Origin: Gynuella sunshinyii YC6258
GTDB lineage: Bacteria > Pseudomonadota > Gammaproteobacteria > Pseudomonadales > Natronospirillaceae
Assembly (NCBI RefSeq): GCF_000940805.1
Contig: NZ_CP007142.1
Coordinates: 2,890,593 to 2,954,592, forward strand
DNA length: 64,000 bases
Direction: 5' to 3'
The position numbers and the translations under genes were made by a program. A model generated the notes under the pieces. It saw nothing but the letters and a program-made list of their open reading frames with translations. It ran no database searches and was not told the origin of the DNA. Shown piece by piece: positions 43,805 through 54,154 of this stretch (position 1 is its first letter; each line of letters begins with the position of its first letter).

Positions 43805-45661
43805 TCAGAGAACCAGTCTTCTGATGTCGCCGAGCACCATTCCCAGATAATTGGTAAATTTAGCGGCATCCGCACCATTCACTGCCTTGTGGTCATATGA
43901 CAGGGAAAGTGGGGTGAACGTTCTTGGTACAAACTGTTTGCCATCCCAATGTGGTTTCACCATGTTTTTGGAGACACCAAGAATGGCAACTTCAGGTGCA
44001 TTCACGATAGGTGTAAATGCGGTACCACCAATGCCACCGAGACTGGAGATGGTAAAGCAGCCACCCTGCATTTCGTTGGGCTTAACCTGTCCTTTGCGTC
44101 CGCGCTGAGCAAAATCAATGATTTCTTCTGCCAATTGCCAGATCGATTTCTTGTCAGCATCTTTGATGACAGGAACTATCAAGCCGTTGGGAGTATCGAC
44201 AGCAATGCCAATATTAACGTAGTGCTTCTGTACATAGCGTTTGCCATCGGACATCAGCGATACGTTGAACTTGGGAAACTCCTGCAATGCTGAAGCGCAA
44301 GCCTTAACCAGGAAGGCCAGTGGTGAAATCTTCACGCCACGTTTTTCCATTTCGCCCTTCAGGGATTGACGGAAAGCTTCCAGGTCGGTCACATCAGCTT
44401 CATCAAACTGAGTAACCATCGGAATATTTAACCAGTTGCGATGCATGTTCTGAGCTGTCAGCTGTTGTATCCGGTTAAGCTCCAGAATTTCCACCTGACC
44501 AAACTTAGAGAAATCCTGATCAGGTATTGCGGGAATGCCTGCACCAGAAGTGGCTTTTTCAGGTTCTTTCAGTTTGTTTTTGACCCAGTTGGCAACATCT
44601 TCCTTAACAATCCGGGCTTTTGGTCCACTGCCTCGAACCAGGGCCAAATCAACTCCAAACTCTCTCGCTAGTCGACGTACTGCCGGTCCTGCATGAACCG
44701 TTTTTGACGGCTTTACAGCATCATCGCTTTGGATGCTTGGTATGGTTGAGCTGGCGGCTGCCGGCGCTGATGCCTGTGGTGCCGCAGCTGTTGTCTGAGC
44801 TGGTACAGGGGCTGATGTAGAGGTGGTTTTCAGTTCAATCAGCGCTGCACCCTGAGACACTTTGTCTCCGGTTTTAACCAGAACACTGACCACTTCACCA
44901 TCCTGTGGACAGGGCACTTCCATAGAGGCTTTGTCAGACTCAAGGACCACAATAGGATCATCTGCTTTAAGTATCTGACCGACCTGGACATTCACCTCGA
45001 TGATCTCAACGTCTTCGGCGCCGCCGATATCGGGTACATTGATTGTCTCAAGCGCAGATGTTCCAGCCGATGGAGCTGGAGTGTTGGTAGTCGTCTCTGT
45101 TGATGTGCTGCCAGATGATCTCACTTCAATCAGCAGATCACCTTCAGAAACTTTATCACCCACATTGACTTTCAGCCCGACCACTTCACCTTCGATGGGT
45201 GAGGGGACTTCCATGGAAGCTTTATCGGATTCCAACACGACAATGGGATCATCGATCGCAATGCTATCACCAACTTTGATGTTGATTTCAATGATTTCAA
45301 CACCTTCTGAACCACCGATATCCGGTACATGTACTGGAGTGACGGTTGCACTTGCGGTAGCAGGGGCGGCGGCCGGTTTTTCAGCAGGCGCTGACGAGTT
45401 TGCAGCGGTACTGGAAGAATCTCCAGCGATTTCCAGATAAACGATCTCATCGCCTTCGCCGATTTTGTCGCCGACATTGACTTTGATGTGCGATACCTTT
45501 CCGGCTTTTGGAGATGGAACTTCCATAGACGCTTTGTCTGATTCCAGAACCAGCAAGGTATCGTCTTCAGAAACAGTGTCACCCACTTTTACGGTGATTT
45601 CGATGACTTCAGCTGCCTCGATATCACCAATGTCCGGGACCTTAATTATTTCGGTTGCCAT
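43805..45661 (-). CDS. aceF: Pyruvate dehydrogenase E2, dihydrolipoamide acetyltransferase
   Basis: A 618-residue core subunit of the pyruvate dehydrogenase complex that transfers acetyl groups to CoA. Three N-terminal lipoyl domains are seen (lipoyl Lys in VLESDKASMEVP, repeated near residues 41, 150 and 250), joined by Ala/Pro/Thr-rich linkers. The E3/E1-binding domain has AGPAVRRLAREFGVDL, and the catalytic domain ends with SYDHKAVNGADAAKF, where Asn replaces the usual Asp, as in Azotobacter/Pseudomonas E2p. It lies ten bases after aceE in the same operon. Confidence 0.96.
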   Translation of the reverse strand: MATEIIKVPDIGDIEAAEVIEITVKVGDTVSEDDTLLVLESDKASMEVPSPKAGKVSHIKVNVGDKIGEGDEIVYLEIAGDSSSTAANSSAPAEKPAAAPATASATVTPVHVPDIGGSEGVEIIEINIKVGDSIAIDDPIVVLESDKASMEVPSPIEGEVVGLKVNVGDKVSEGDLLIEVRSSGSTSTETTTNTPAPSAGTSALETINVPDIGGAEDVEIIEVNVQVGQILKADDPIVVLESDKASMEVPCPQDGEVVSVLVKTGDKVSQGAALIELKTTSTSAPVPAQTTAAAPQASAPAAASSTIPSIQSDDAVKPSKTVHAGPAVRRLAREFGVDLALVRGSGPKARIVKEDVANWVKNKLKEPEKATSGAGIPAIPDQDFSKFGQVEILELNRIQQLTAQNMHRNWLNIPMVTQFDEADVTDLEAFRQSLKGEMEKRGVKISPLAFLVKACASALQEFPKFNVSLMSDGKRYVQKHYVNIGIAVDTPNGLIVPVIKDADKKSIWQLAEEIIDFAQRGRKGQVKPNEMQGGCFTISSLGGIGGTAFTPIVNAPEVAILGVSKNMVKPHWDGKQFVPRTFTPLSLSYDHKAVNGADAAKFTNYLGMVLGDIRRLVL

Positions 45662-45671
45662 TAGTGACTCC

Positions 45672-48329
45672 TTAAACCGTCATTGGATTTGGTTTGTTTG
45701 GATCCAAACCAAATTTCTGCATAGCGTCATTCACGTCTTTTGCCTCGACCAGGCCTTCTTCACTCAGGGCAAACAGAGAGGCAATGACAATCCAGTGGCG
45801 ATCCACTTCAAAGAAATGTCTGAGTTGCTTACGGGAGTCACTGCGTCCAAAACCGTCGGTACCCAGTACATGATAAGCAGCAGGTACCCACTTGCGGATC
45901 TGGTTGGCGTAGTTCTTGGCATAGTCGCCAGCAGAAATAACCGGGCCTTTGCGATCTTTCAGTAAGTCGGTGACGTAAGCTGTCTGTCTTTCTTCACCCG
46001 GATGCAGCATGTTATGACGATCAACTGCCAGACCATCGCGGGTCAGTTCGTTGTAGCTGGTGACTGCCCAGATATCTGACTGAACACCAAAATCTTCGGC
46101 CAGGATTTCTGCTGCGGCGCGAACTTCGTTGAGAATGGAGCCGCTACCCAGTAGCTGTACAGCTTTTTTGCCTTTTTTGACGCCAGACTCAAACAGGTAC
46201 ATACCTTTTTTGATGCCTTCTTCAGCGCCTTCCGGCATTGCTGGGTGAGCGTAGTTCTCGTTCAGAGTGGTAATGTAATAGAACACATTTTCCTGATTAC
46301 CGACCATGCGCTGCAGGCCGTTCTGGATAATGACGGCAAGTTCATAAGAGTAGGTGCAGTCATAGGTGACGCAGTTTGGAATTGTGCCAGCAAGGATGTG
46401 GCTGTGTCCGTCCTGGTGCTGCAGACCTTCGCCATTCAGGGTTGTGCGGCCGGATGTTCCACCAATCAAAAAGCCTCTTGCCTGAAGGTCGCCAGCCGCC
46501 CAGCTCAGATCTCCAACCCGTTGGAATCCAAACATGGAATAGAAAATATAGAACGGGATCATCTGCTTGTTATAAGTGCTATAAGCCGTTCCGGCAGACA
46601 GCCATGATGACATGGAACCTGCTTCGTTGATCCCTTCCTGCAGGATCTGGCCCTGCTGATCTTCTTTGTACCACATGACCTGATTACGGTCATTTGGGGT
46701 ATAGAGCTGCCCTTCAGGGGCATAGATACCAACCTGGCGGAACATGCCTTCCATACCGAATGTGCGCGCTTCGTCAGCGACGATGGGAACGATACGATCT
46801 CCGATAGACTTGTCTTTGGCCAGTTGTGAAATCATTCTGACAAAAGCCATTGTGGTGGAGATCTCACGATCACCCGTGTCTTTCAGCAATGCTTCAAATG
46901 AATCCAGGCTGGGGACTTCAAGTTTTTCCAGGGCCTTTGGTCTTCGTTGAGGCAGATATCCACCCAGATGGTTGCGGTGATTTCGGATGTACTGCATTTC
47001 TGCACTGTTTTCATCCGGACGATAGAACGGTATTTCACCTTTTTCCAACTGCTCATCGGTGACTGGAACCCGGCAGCGATCACGGAATTTCTTCAGGTCA
47101 TCCAGGCTGAGCTTTTTCAGTGAGTGAGTGGCATTCTGGGCTTCGCCAGCGCCGATGCCAAAACCTTTTACTGTATGAGCCAGAATAACAGTCGGTTGTC
47201 CGTTATTATTTTCGATGGCCTGTTTATAAGCGGCGAAAACCTTATAAGGATCATGACCACCGCGTTGCAGTTTGTAGATTTCATCATCGGTCATATCTTT
47301 GACTAGTTCCGCACTCTCTGGGTATTTGCCAAAGAAGTGTTCACGGGTATAGGCGCCGCCATTGGATTTATAAGCTTGTAGTTCGCCATCAACCACTTCG
47401 TCCATGCGCTTGGCGAGCATGCCTTTGTGATCTTTGGCGAGCAGTTTATCCCAGCCACTGCCCCAAACAACTTTGATGACATTCCAGCCTGCGCCGCGGA
47501 ATACGCCTTCGAGTTCCTGCAGAATTTTACCGTTACCACGAACAGGGCCATCCAGGCGCTGTAGGTTACAGTTGATTACAAATACCAGGTTGTCCAGGTG
47601 TTCACGTCCGGCCAGACTGATAGATCCGAGTGATTCCGGTTCATCGGTTTCGCCATCACCCAGGAATGCCCAAACCCGTCCGCCTTTTTCGATCTGCCCG
47701 CGATTCTCCATATAGCGCATGACATGGGCCTGATAAATCGCCTGTAAAGGACCAAGTCCCATGGATACGGTCGGAAACTGCCAGTATTCTGGCATTAACC
47801 AGGGGTGGGGGTAAGAAGACAGGCCCTTGCCATCAACTTCTCTGCGGAAATTTTCCAGATGGTCTTCTTTTAAACGGCCTTCCACAAATGAACGGGCATA
47901 AATCCCTGGAGCGATATGTCCCTGGAAATATACCAGGTCACCAGGATTTGACTCAGTCGGGGCGCGCCAGAAATGGTTAAATCCAACATCATATAGTGCC
48001 GCTGAAGATTGAAAGCTGGAAATATGGCCACCGAGGTCATCACCGGTTTTGTTTGCCCTGACGACCATTGCAACGGCATTCCAGTTTATCCAGTCGCGAA
48101 TTTTCTGTTCTATTTCGGGATCACCAGGAAATTTAGGCTCTTCATTAACCGAAATGGTATTTCTGAATGGTGTATTCAGTGCGAATGGTACATCAGGGCC
48201 CGTAGAGGTGATTTGATCGGATAATCGCTTCAATAGATATTGAGCTCGATCCGCACCCTCTTCACGAATGACCGATGCCAGTGCATCTTGCCATTCCAGG
48301 GTTTCAATTGGATCTATATCGTGTTCCAT
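45672..48329 (-). CDS. aceE: Pyruvate dehydrogenase E1 (homodimeric)
   Basis: An 885-residue thiamine-diphosphate enzyme that decarboxylates pyruvate and acetylates the lipoyl arm of AceF. The ThDP motif runs from LGDGETDEPESLGS to FVINCNLQRLDGP; other landmarks are HAHTVKGFG-like ILAHTVKGFGIG and GMFRQVGIYAP. Homodimeric E1 of this length is typical of Gammaproteobacteria. A GAGG lies before the ATG. First gene of aceEF; the pyk terminator lies in the 120-base gap upstream. No pdhR is present. Confidence 0.97.
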   Translation of the reverse strand: MEHDIDPIETLEWQDALASVIREEGADRAQYLLKRLSDQITSTGPDVPFALNTPFRNTISVNEEPKFPGDPEIEQKIRDWINWNAVAMVVRANKTGDDLGGHISSFQSSAALYDVGFNHFWRAPTESNPGDLVYFQGHIAPGIYARSFVEGRLKEDHLENFRREVDGKGLSSYPHPWLMPEYWQFPTVSMGLGPLQAIYQAHVMRYMENRGQIEKGGRVWAFLGDGETDEPESLGSISLAGREHLDNLVFVINCNLQRLDGPVRGNGKILQELEGVFRGAGWNVIKVVWGSGWDKLLAKDHKGMLAKRMDEVVDGELQAYKSNGGAYTREHFFGKYPESAELVKDMTDDEIYKLQRGGHDPYKVFAAYKQAIENNNGQPTVILAHTVKGFGIGAGEAQNATHSLKKLSLDDLKKFRDRCRVPVTDEQLEKGEIPFYRPDENSAEMQYIRNHRNHLGGYLPQRRPKALEKLEVPSLDSFEALLKDTGDREISTTMAFVRMISQLAKDKSIGDRIVPIVADEARTFGMEGMFRQVGIYAPEGQLYTPNDRNQVMWYKEDQQGQILQEGINEAGSMSSWLSAGTAYSTYNKQMIPFYIFYSMFGFQRVGDLSWAAGDLQARGFLIGGTSGRTTLNGEGLQHQDGHSHILAGTIPNCVTYDCTYSYELAVIIQNGLQRMVGNQENVFYYITTLNENYAHPAMPEGAEEGIKKGMYLFESGVKKGKKAVQLLGSGSILNEVRAAAEILAEDFGVQSDIWAVTSYNELTRDGLAVDRHNMLHPGEERQTAYVTDLLKDRKGPVISAGDYAKNYANQIRKWVPAAYHVLGTDGFGRSDSRKQLRHFFEVDRHWIVIASLFALSEEGLVEAKDVNDAMQKFGLDPNKPNPMTV

Positions 48330-48398
48330 ATTTCAGGTTCCTCTCTCCTACTCGTAATGATGGAGCAATATTGTTTTCAGGTTGGGTTAGTTCATATG

Positions 48399-48430
48399 TA
48401 AAAAAGCCAGCCGAAAAGACAGACTGGCTT
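48399..48430 (-). terminator. Intrinsic terminator after pyk
   Basis: On the minus strand, AAGCCAG and CTGGCTT pair around a 13-base loop and run into TTTTTT, 20 bases beyond the pyk stop. It separates pyk from aceEF. Confidence 0.82.
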
Positions 48431-48450
48431 GTTTGGTAGTGCAGTTAAGG

Positions 48451-49896
48451 TCAGGTGATATTGCCGACGCTTAGGATTTGCATGGTGTTGGTTCCGCCAT
48501 GAACACCATGGTGGTCACCTTTGGAGATGATCACAAGATCGCCATCGGATACCAGGTTTTGTTTTTTGAGCGTTTCAACTGCATTGCGGTTTACCCACAC
48601 AGGATCCTGCGTGGTCACGTCAAAGCTGGTCGCAGTGACGCCTCGGTAAAGGGCAACGCGGCATAGTGTGGCCATATGGCGCGAAAGTGCGTAAATGGGA
48701 ATGCCTGAGCTGATCCGAGACATCCACAATGGGGTTGATCCGGATTCTGTGAGGCAGATAATCGCTTTAACCCCTTTGAGGTGGTTGGCTGTGTACATAA
48801 CGGACATTGCAATGGCTTCGTCTGTGCGCTTGAACTGTTCGTCCAGACGGTGCTTGGAGCGCTGTGCTCTTCTGACTTTTTCCGCCCCCAGGCAGACATC
48901 GTGCATCACCCGGACAGTTTCCACTGGATATTTACCCGCAGCTGTTTCTGCAGAACACATGACCGCGTCAGTACCATCCAGAACCGCATTCGCAACATCA
49001 AATACTTCAGCACGGGTCGGGAAAGGATTGTTGATCATGGATTCCATCATCTGAGTTGCCGTGATGACGGTACGATCCAGTATTCTGGAGCGTTCGATGA
49101 TATGCTTTTGAACGCCAATCAATTGTGGATCACCAATCTCTACACCCAGATCTCCACGGGCAACCATTACCCCGTCTGAGGCCAGGATAATTTCATCCAG
49201 CAGGTTATGATCGAGTACTGTTTCAGCGCGTTCAATCTTAGCAATAATTTCTGCGCTGGATCCAGCTGCAGCCAGAAGTTCTCTAGCTTGATTAATGTCG
49301 TCAGCACTTCTCGGAAAAGAGACCGCAACGTAATCGACGGCGATTTCAGATGCCGTCACAATATCCGCTTTGTCTTTTTCGGTCAGTGCAGGGGCAGAAA
49401 GACCGCCGCCCAGTTTGTTGATACCTTTGTTATTTGACAATGGACCAGCCAGTACAACTTTGGTCAGAATCTTGTTGCCTTCAACTGATTTCACTTCCAG
49501 TCGGACACGGCCATCATCCAATAACAGAATGTCTCCCGGAACACAGTCTTTTGCCAGGGATTGGTAATCAACACCTACTTTTTCGTTGTCGCCGCTATCT
49601 TTATCCAGGTCGATATCGAGTAAAAAATCCTGTCCTTCAAGTAGCTCGACTTTTTTATCCTTGAAGCGGGATATACGGATTTTTGGGCCCTGCAAGTCGC
49701 CCAGTATGGCAACATACTTGCTGTGTTTTTCAGAAATCTCTCTGACCCAATCGGCTCTGCGTTTGTGATCTTCGGGAGAGCCGTGAGAAAAGTTCAGTCG
49801 AACAACGTTAGCTCCTGCCAGAATTAATTTTTCGAGTGTTTCGTAATTATCAGTTGCCGGACCCAGGGTAGTGACGATTTTTGTGCGTCTAGTCAT
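48451..49896 (-). CDS. pyk: Pyruvate kinase
   Basis: A 481-residue enzyme that makes pyruvate and ATP from phosphoenolpyruvate. It shows [29 protein letters not shown], the signature [18 protein letters not shown], and [19 protein letters not shown] followed by [15 protein letters not shown]. The C-terminal domain is complete. Overall it resembles PykA more than PykF. A 10-bp inverted repeat lies in its leader. Gene order gapA-pyk-aceEF follows the lower glycolytic route. Confidence 0.95.
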   Translation of the reverse strand: MTRRTKIVTTLGPATDNYETLEKLILAGANVVRLNFSHGSPEDHKRRADWVREISEKHSKYVAILGDLQGPKIRISRFKDKKVELLEGQDFLLDIDLDKDSGDNEKVGVDYQSLAKDCVPGDILLLDDGRVRLEVKSVEGNKILTKVVLAGPLSNNKGINKLGGGLSAPALTEKDKADIVTASEIAVDYVAVSFPRSADDINQARELLAAAGSSAEIIAKIERAETVLDHNLLDEIILASDGVMVARGDLGVEIGDPQLIGVQKHIIERSRILDRTVITATQMMESMINNPFPTRAEVFDVANAVLDGTDAVMCSAETAAGKYPVETVRVMHDVCLGAEKVRRAQRSKHRLDEQFKRTDEAIAMSVMYTANHLKGVKAIICLTESGSTPLWMSRISSGIPIYALSRHMATLCRVALYRGVTATSFDVTTQDPVWVNRNAVETLKKQNLVSDGDLVIISKGDHHGVHGGTNTMQILSVGNIT

Positions 49897-50137
49897 TTCC
49901 TAATTCTCACTTGAAGATCATTTGTTGATGAGAGCCTACTGTTTTAAGGCTCTCATTACGTAATTTATCGTGTACGGACATAAAACCCCTACAGCCGCAA
50001 TCAAAATACATTTCCAAAGGAAAAGCCTGCTGAAGGGTTATTTATTCTTTTATGCGATAAGCGGAAATTCGCTTAGTGCAACAGTTCGCATTATCGCAAA
50101 GTTAGCGGCTATCGAAATTTTGCTAGCCCCTTAAACG
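49897..50137. other. pyk upstream region with inverted repeats
   Basis: About 240 bases between pyk and the gapA terminator. ATGAGAGCCT and AGGCTCTCAT (49928-49937 and 49947-49956) make a perfect 10-bp hairpin 32-60 bases before the pyk start; TAAGCG-GAAATT-CGCTTA at 50058-50075 makes a second. Neither has a T run. No HexR-type box was found here. Confidence 0.6.
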
Positions 50138-50173
50138 AAAAAAGTCCAATGGCATTACCATTAGACTTTTTTT
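50138..50173. terminator. Terminator after gapA
   Basis: AAAAAAGTCCAATGG and CCATTAGACTTTTTT pair with one mismatch around CATTA; A and T runs on both sides make it effective for the leftward gapA transcript. It ends 15 bases before the gapA stop codon region. Confidence 0.9.
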
Positions 50174-50187
50174 CTACCCGAACCTAA

Positions 50188-51204
50188 TCAGGCATTCATT
50201 AACGCAATTGTATTATCGAGCATTCTATTCGAGAAGCCCCACTCATTGTCATACCATGACATGACTTTTACAAGTTTGCCTTGTACTTTTGTTTGGGTTG
50301 CATCGAAATTGGAAGTGAAAGTGCTGTGATTGAAGTCCGTAGAAACCAATGGCTCTTTGTTGACACACAGTACTTTTGCTAATACTGGATCAGCAGCGAT
50401 GGCGTCTTCAATAATCTGGTTGACTTCTTCAGCGGTGGTTTCGCGAGGTGCCAGGAATGACAGGTCAACCAATGAAACGTTGATGGTTGGAACGCGTACA
50501 GCCATACCATCAAACTTGCCAGCCAGTTCAGGCACAACCAAGCCAACTGCAGCTGCAGCACCAGTCTTGGTAGGGATCATGTTCATGGCTGCAGCGCGGG
50601 CGCGGTACAGGTCAGAGTGATATACGTCAGAAAGGCGCTGATCGTTGGTATAGGCGTGAATCGTGGTCATCAGGCCGCTTTCGATACCCAGCTTGTCGTT
50701 AAGAGGTTTGGCGATAGGAGCCAGACAGTTGGTGGTACAGGAAGCGTTTGAAATAACGGTCATATCAGAAGTCAGAACTGATTGGTTTACACCATATACA
50801 ACAGTTGCATCAACGCCGCCGGCAGGTGCAGAGATGATCACTTTTTTGGCACCGGCATCAAGGTGAGCACTGGCTTTTTCTTTGCTGGCGAAGAAACCGG
50901 TACATTCGTAAACCACATCTACATTGAGTTCTTTCCAAGGCAGCTCAGCAGGGTTGCGCTCAGACAGAATGGCTATTTTGTCGCCATTTACAACCAGAGC
51001 ATCGTTGTCTTGCTCAACAGTCCCGACGAATTTGCCATGTACTGTGTCGTATTTGGTCAAATGGGCATTTATTTTGGCATCGCCTAAATCGTTGATTGCA
51101 ACAATTTGAATTTTTTCCAGGTGTTCAGGAGATTCATATAATGCACGTAAAACGTTACGGCCAATACGGCCATAGCCATTAATCGCGACACGGATTTTAG
51201 ACAT
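50188..51204 (-). CDS. gapA: Glyceraldehyde-3-phosphate dehydrogenase
   Basis: A 338-residue NAD-dependent enzyme of glycolysis and the lower ED route. The N terminus is [23 protein letters not shown]-binding Asp in VAINDLGDA, the catalytic Cys in [15 protein letters not shown], and CHIRKI-type phosphate-binding residues in [21 protein letters not shown] precedes the ATG at 51204; a frame to 51240 is not needed. A HexR-type palindrome lies about 160 bases upstream. Confidence 0.97.
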   Translation of the reverse strand: MSKIRVAINGYGRIGRNVLRALYESPEHLEKIQIVAINDLGDAKINAHLTKYDTVHGKFVGTVEQDNDALVVNGDKIAILSERNPAELPWKELNVDVVYECTGFFASKEKASAHLDAGAKKVIISAPAGGVDATVVYGVNQSVLTSDMTVISNASCTTNCLAPIAKPLNDKLGIESGLMTTIHAYTNDQRLSDVYHSDLYRARAAAMNMIPTKTGAAAAVGLVVPELAGKFDGMAVRVPTINVSLVDLSFLAPRETTAEEVNQIIEDAIAADPVLAKVLCVNKEPLVSTDFNHSTFTSNFDATQTKVQGKLVKVMSWYDNEWGFSNRMLDNTIALMNA

Positions 51205-51364
51205 GTTGTGCTCCTTTATAGAAGTTTTGAGGGCTACCAATCAGAAGTTCATTGACCAGTTTAGCCGCCACGTAAAAGATGGCTTAAATATGTAGGTTTA
51301 TTACGTATTTAACCATGATATAGCGCAACAATTCTACAGTAAGTGACCTTGCCCGCTAAAAAAT

Positions 51365-51379
51365 TGTAATAAAACTACA
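51365..51379. promoter_or_regulatory. HexR-type operator upstream of gapA
   Basis: TGTAATAAAACTACA matches the 15-bp HexR palindrome (TGTAATwwwATTACA) at all but one position. It lies between hexR and gapA, about 160 bases from the gapA start. HexR represses or activates ED and gap genes according to KDPG level. Confidence 0.78.
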
Positions 51380-51436
51380 TTTCAAACTTTCGATAAAACA
51401 TTGTTCAATTGTAGCAGAGGGATAATGACGCCCTTG

Positions 51437-52309
51437 TTACTTATCTTTATTGGAAATGCGGGTTTCTGCCAGGCTTTCTTTGATGATCCTCAAATGGTCT
51501 TGAAAATCAGGACCTCTCAATAACGACACCCCGGTAGCCAGTACATCGATGATGGCCAGATGAATGAGTCTGGAACTCATCGGTGTATAGATCTCAGTAT
51601 TTTCGGAGTTTTCTGCACCCAGGTAAAGATCGCATACTTCCGTTAATGGGGAATTGGGAGTAGTCAGTCCGATAACCGTTGCGCCCGCCTGACGGGCAAT
51701 AGTGGCCGCCTCGATGAGAGGTATGGTGCGACCAGTGTTGGAGATGATCATGATGACGTCACCAGGGCTGGCACCGGCAGCTGCCATACGCTGCATGAGA
51801 GAGTCAGTGTGTGCGGCAACCGGAGTACCCAGGCGAAAAAATTTGTGTTGTGCGTCCAGGGCGACCGGACCAGATCCGCCGGAACCAAAAAAGTCGATTT
51901 TTTTGGCATCCGCCAGTGTCTGAACGACTTTGGCGACAGCATTGTAGTCCAATGATCGCTGAGCATCGCTGATAGCACTCAGATTCGCCTCGAAAATTTT
52001 CCGGGTGTATTGTTCAACTGTATCGTCAGATTCTACATCTCTGTTGATATAAGGTGTTCCCGTGGCCAGACACTGAGCCAGTCTTAACTTGAAATCCGGG
52101 AACCCGCTGCACCCCAGTGAGCGACAGAAACGATTTACAGTTGGTTCGCTGACATTGGCGGCTTTTGCGAGGGAGGCAATGCTGGAACGAATAGCTGAGT
52201 CAGGGTCGCTCAGGATAACCTGGGCTACTTTTTTTTCAGATTTACTCAGGCAGTCCGGATTGGACTTCAAGCGTTCAAGAAGATTGCTGCTATGGTCTGT
52301 CTCAGTCAC
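51437..52309 (-). CDS. hexR: HexR transcriptional regulator of sugar catabolism
   Basis: A 290-residue RpiR-family repressor that senses KDPG. The N-terminal helix-turn-helix is SLAKAANVSEPTVNRFCRSLG (in part, about residues 45-65) and the C-terminal SIS domain has FFGSGGSGPVALDAQHKFFRL and IISNTGRTIPLIEAA. The predicted start is GTG; an internal TTG further on would match the length of E. coli HexR. It is divergent from zwf and precedes gapA on its own strand. Confidence 0.94.
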   Translation of the reverse strand: MTETDHSSNLLERLKSNPDCLSKSEKKVAQVILSDPDSAIRSSIASLAKAANVSEPTVNRFCRSLGCSGFPDFKLRLAQCLATGTPYINRDVESDDTVEQYTRKIFEANLSAISDAQRSLDYNAVAKVVQTLADAKKIDFFGSGGSGPVALDAQHKFFRLGTPVAAHTDSLMQRMAAAGASPGDVIMIISNTGRTIPLIEAATIARQAGATVIGLTTPNSPLTEVCDLYLGAENSENTEIYTPMSSRLIHLAIIDVLATGVSLLRGPDFQDHLRIIKESLAETRISNKDK

Positions 52310-52368
52310 TATGTTTATACCACTATTATTGTTGTGCGCTATCGTACATGAATAATGTCATGCAATTC

Positions 52369-52383
52369 TGTAATTATATTCAG
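52369..52383. promoter_or_regulatory. Weak HexR-like half-palindrome
   Basis: TGTAATTATATTCAG agrees with the first 12 positions of the HexR palindrome but not the last three. It lies about 60 bases from the hexR start and could contribute to autoregulation. Low confidence. Confidence 0.3.
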
Positions 52384-52479
52384 AATCATTTTTAGTGCAT
52401 CCTGCAGATCTGGATGTCAAATCAAGCGAATGTCTGGTTGCTGTTTCAGGTTGTTATTAGATACTGAATTCGGGCAAAA

Positions 52480-52494
52480 TGTAAGAAAATTACA
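52480..52494. promoter_or_regulatory. HexR-type operator upstream of zwf
   Basis: TGTAAGAAAATTACA differs from the HexR palindrome at one position and lies 78 bases before the zwf start, in the divergent hexR-zwf spacer. Confidence 0.75.
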
Positions 52495-52571
52495 AAAATT
52501 ACCTTTTTCGCCGATGAGATTCGGAGTCGTACAACATTAATGTGACATTTTTTTGGAGAGCATTTAAAGGC

Positions 52572-54047
52572 ATGAAACTACACAATGACGCTTGTAATTT
52601 CGTGATATTTGGCGGTAATGGGGACCTTTCAATTCGTAAATTGATGCCAGCGCTTTATTTTTTGGATAAAGACCATCAACTGGCGCCTGCAGCCAAGATT
52701 ATCGGAGCATCACGGACTGCGCTTGAGAGAGCTGAGTTTCAGAGCATGGTTCGTAAGGGACTGGAAGAGTTCGTGGCCGAAAAGTATATGGATGAAGCCG
52801 TATGGGAGCGTTTTTCCGAGCGTCTTTCGTATGTTTCAGTCGATGCCAGTAAAAATGAAACTTTCCAACATTTATCCGAAGTGCTTGGTAATGATGCATG
52901 TCTTGGAAATACCATATTTTACCTATCCACCGCGCCCGGGCTATTTGGCCCGATTTGCAGAGGACTTAAGGCAAGTAATCTGGTTTCGGAGCACAGCAGA
53001 GTGGTCCTTGAGAAGCCATTAGGGAAGGATCTGGCTTCTTCTATTGTCATCAATGACGGTGTGGCGGAAGTGTTTGATGAGGACAATATCTATCGCATTG
53101 ATCACTATTTGGGAAAAGAGACAGTACAGAACCTGCTTGCCGTCCGTTTTGCCAATGCGTTGTTTGAGCCAGTGTGGACCAACAGTCATATCGATAATGT
53201 ACAGATTACTGTGGCTGAGACAGTCGGTGTTGAAGGTCGCTGGGGATATTATGATGATTCAGGTGCCCTTCGCGATATGGTTCAGAATCACATGCTGCAA
53301 TTGTTATGTCTGGTGGCGATGGGGGTTCCGGTCAGCCTTGATCAGGATGCTGTACGCGCTGAGAAAATCAAGGTGTTGAAGTCTCTGAAAATCATGAGCG
53401 CTTCCGAAGTCAGGGAGCATGCCGTCCGGGCACAGTATGGCTCAGGGGTTGCTAATGGTGCATCGGTTCCAGGATATACGCAGGAAGAAGGTGGGAAGCC
53501 CGACAGTACGACAGAAACGTTTGTGGCAATCCGGGCTGATATTCATAACTGGCGCTGGCGAGGAGTTCCTTTCTATCTTCGTACCGGTAAACGTCTGCCA
53601 GCAAGATTCAGCGAAATTGTCATCGAGTTCAAAGATGTCCCGCACAGCATTTTTCCCGAGTCTTCCAACATTATGGCCAATAAGCTGGTAATCAGGTTAC
53701 AGCCGGAAGAAAGCCTTCAGTTATATATGATGAATAAAGTTCCTGGTCTTGGAAAAGGAATGGAGGTTCATCCTGTTACCCTGAATCTGACCCAGCCCGA
53801 TAAGTATGCCGATAAACGGATTCCAGAAGCTTATGAGCGTTTGTTGTTTGATGTCATGAAGGGTAATTCAACGTTATTTGTTCACCGGGCGGAAGTCGAG
53901 GCAGCCTGGAAGTGGTGTGATGCCATTCTGAACGGCTGGGCTGAGCATGCTGGATTGCCCAGCACTTATATGTCCGGGACCTGGGGTCCACAGACGGCTT
54001 TTGAACTGGTGGCCAAAGATGGTCGCAGCTGGCATGAAAGCAAGTAG
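52572..54047 (+). CDS. zwf: Glucose-6-phosphate dehydrogenase
   Basis: A 491-residue enzyme that oxidises glucose-6-phosphate to 6-phosphogluconolactone. The coenzyme loop reads FGGNGDLSIRKLMP (GATGDLA is more common), and the catalytic signature is RIDHYLGKETVQNLL with EKPLGKD before it. Start at ATG 52572; GTG 52542 is in frame. First gene of zwf-pgl-edd-glk-eda, under a HexR-type operator. Cofactor preference (NAD or NADP) is not clear. Confidence 0.96.
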   Translation: MKLHNDACNFVIFGGNGDLSIRKLMPALYFLDKDHQLAPAAKIIGASRTALERAEFQSMVRKGLEEFVAEKYMDEAVWERFSERLSYVSVDASKNETFQHLSEVLGNDACLGNTIFYLSTAPGLFGPICRGLKASNLVSEHSRVVLEKPLGKDLASSIVINDGVAEVFDEDNIYRIDHYLGKETVQNLLAVRFANALFEPVWTNSHIDNVQITVAETVGVEGRWGYYDDSGALRDMVQNHMLQLLCLVAMGVPVSLDQDAVRAEKIKVLKSLKIMSASEVREHAVRAQYGSGVANGASVPGYTQEEGGKPDSTTETFVAIRADIHNWRWRGVPFYLRTGKRLPARFSEIVIEFKDVPHSIFPESSNIMANKLVIRLQPEESLQLYMMNKVPGLGKGMEVHPVTLNLTQPDKYADKRIPEAYERLLFDVMKGNSTLFVHRAEVEAAWKWCDAILNGWAEHAGLPSTYMSGTWGPQTAFELVAKDGRSWHESK

Positions 54048-54154
54048 CCGGAATGATTACCGGACGTTCTGCAGGTGACCTGTCAGCAGCGGCTCTATAG
54101 TCGTGCTGATAAGTGTCGCGTACTGATTGAAGCATACTGAATCTAAGGAAGCAT

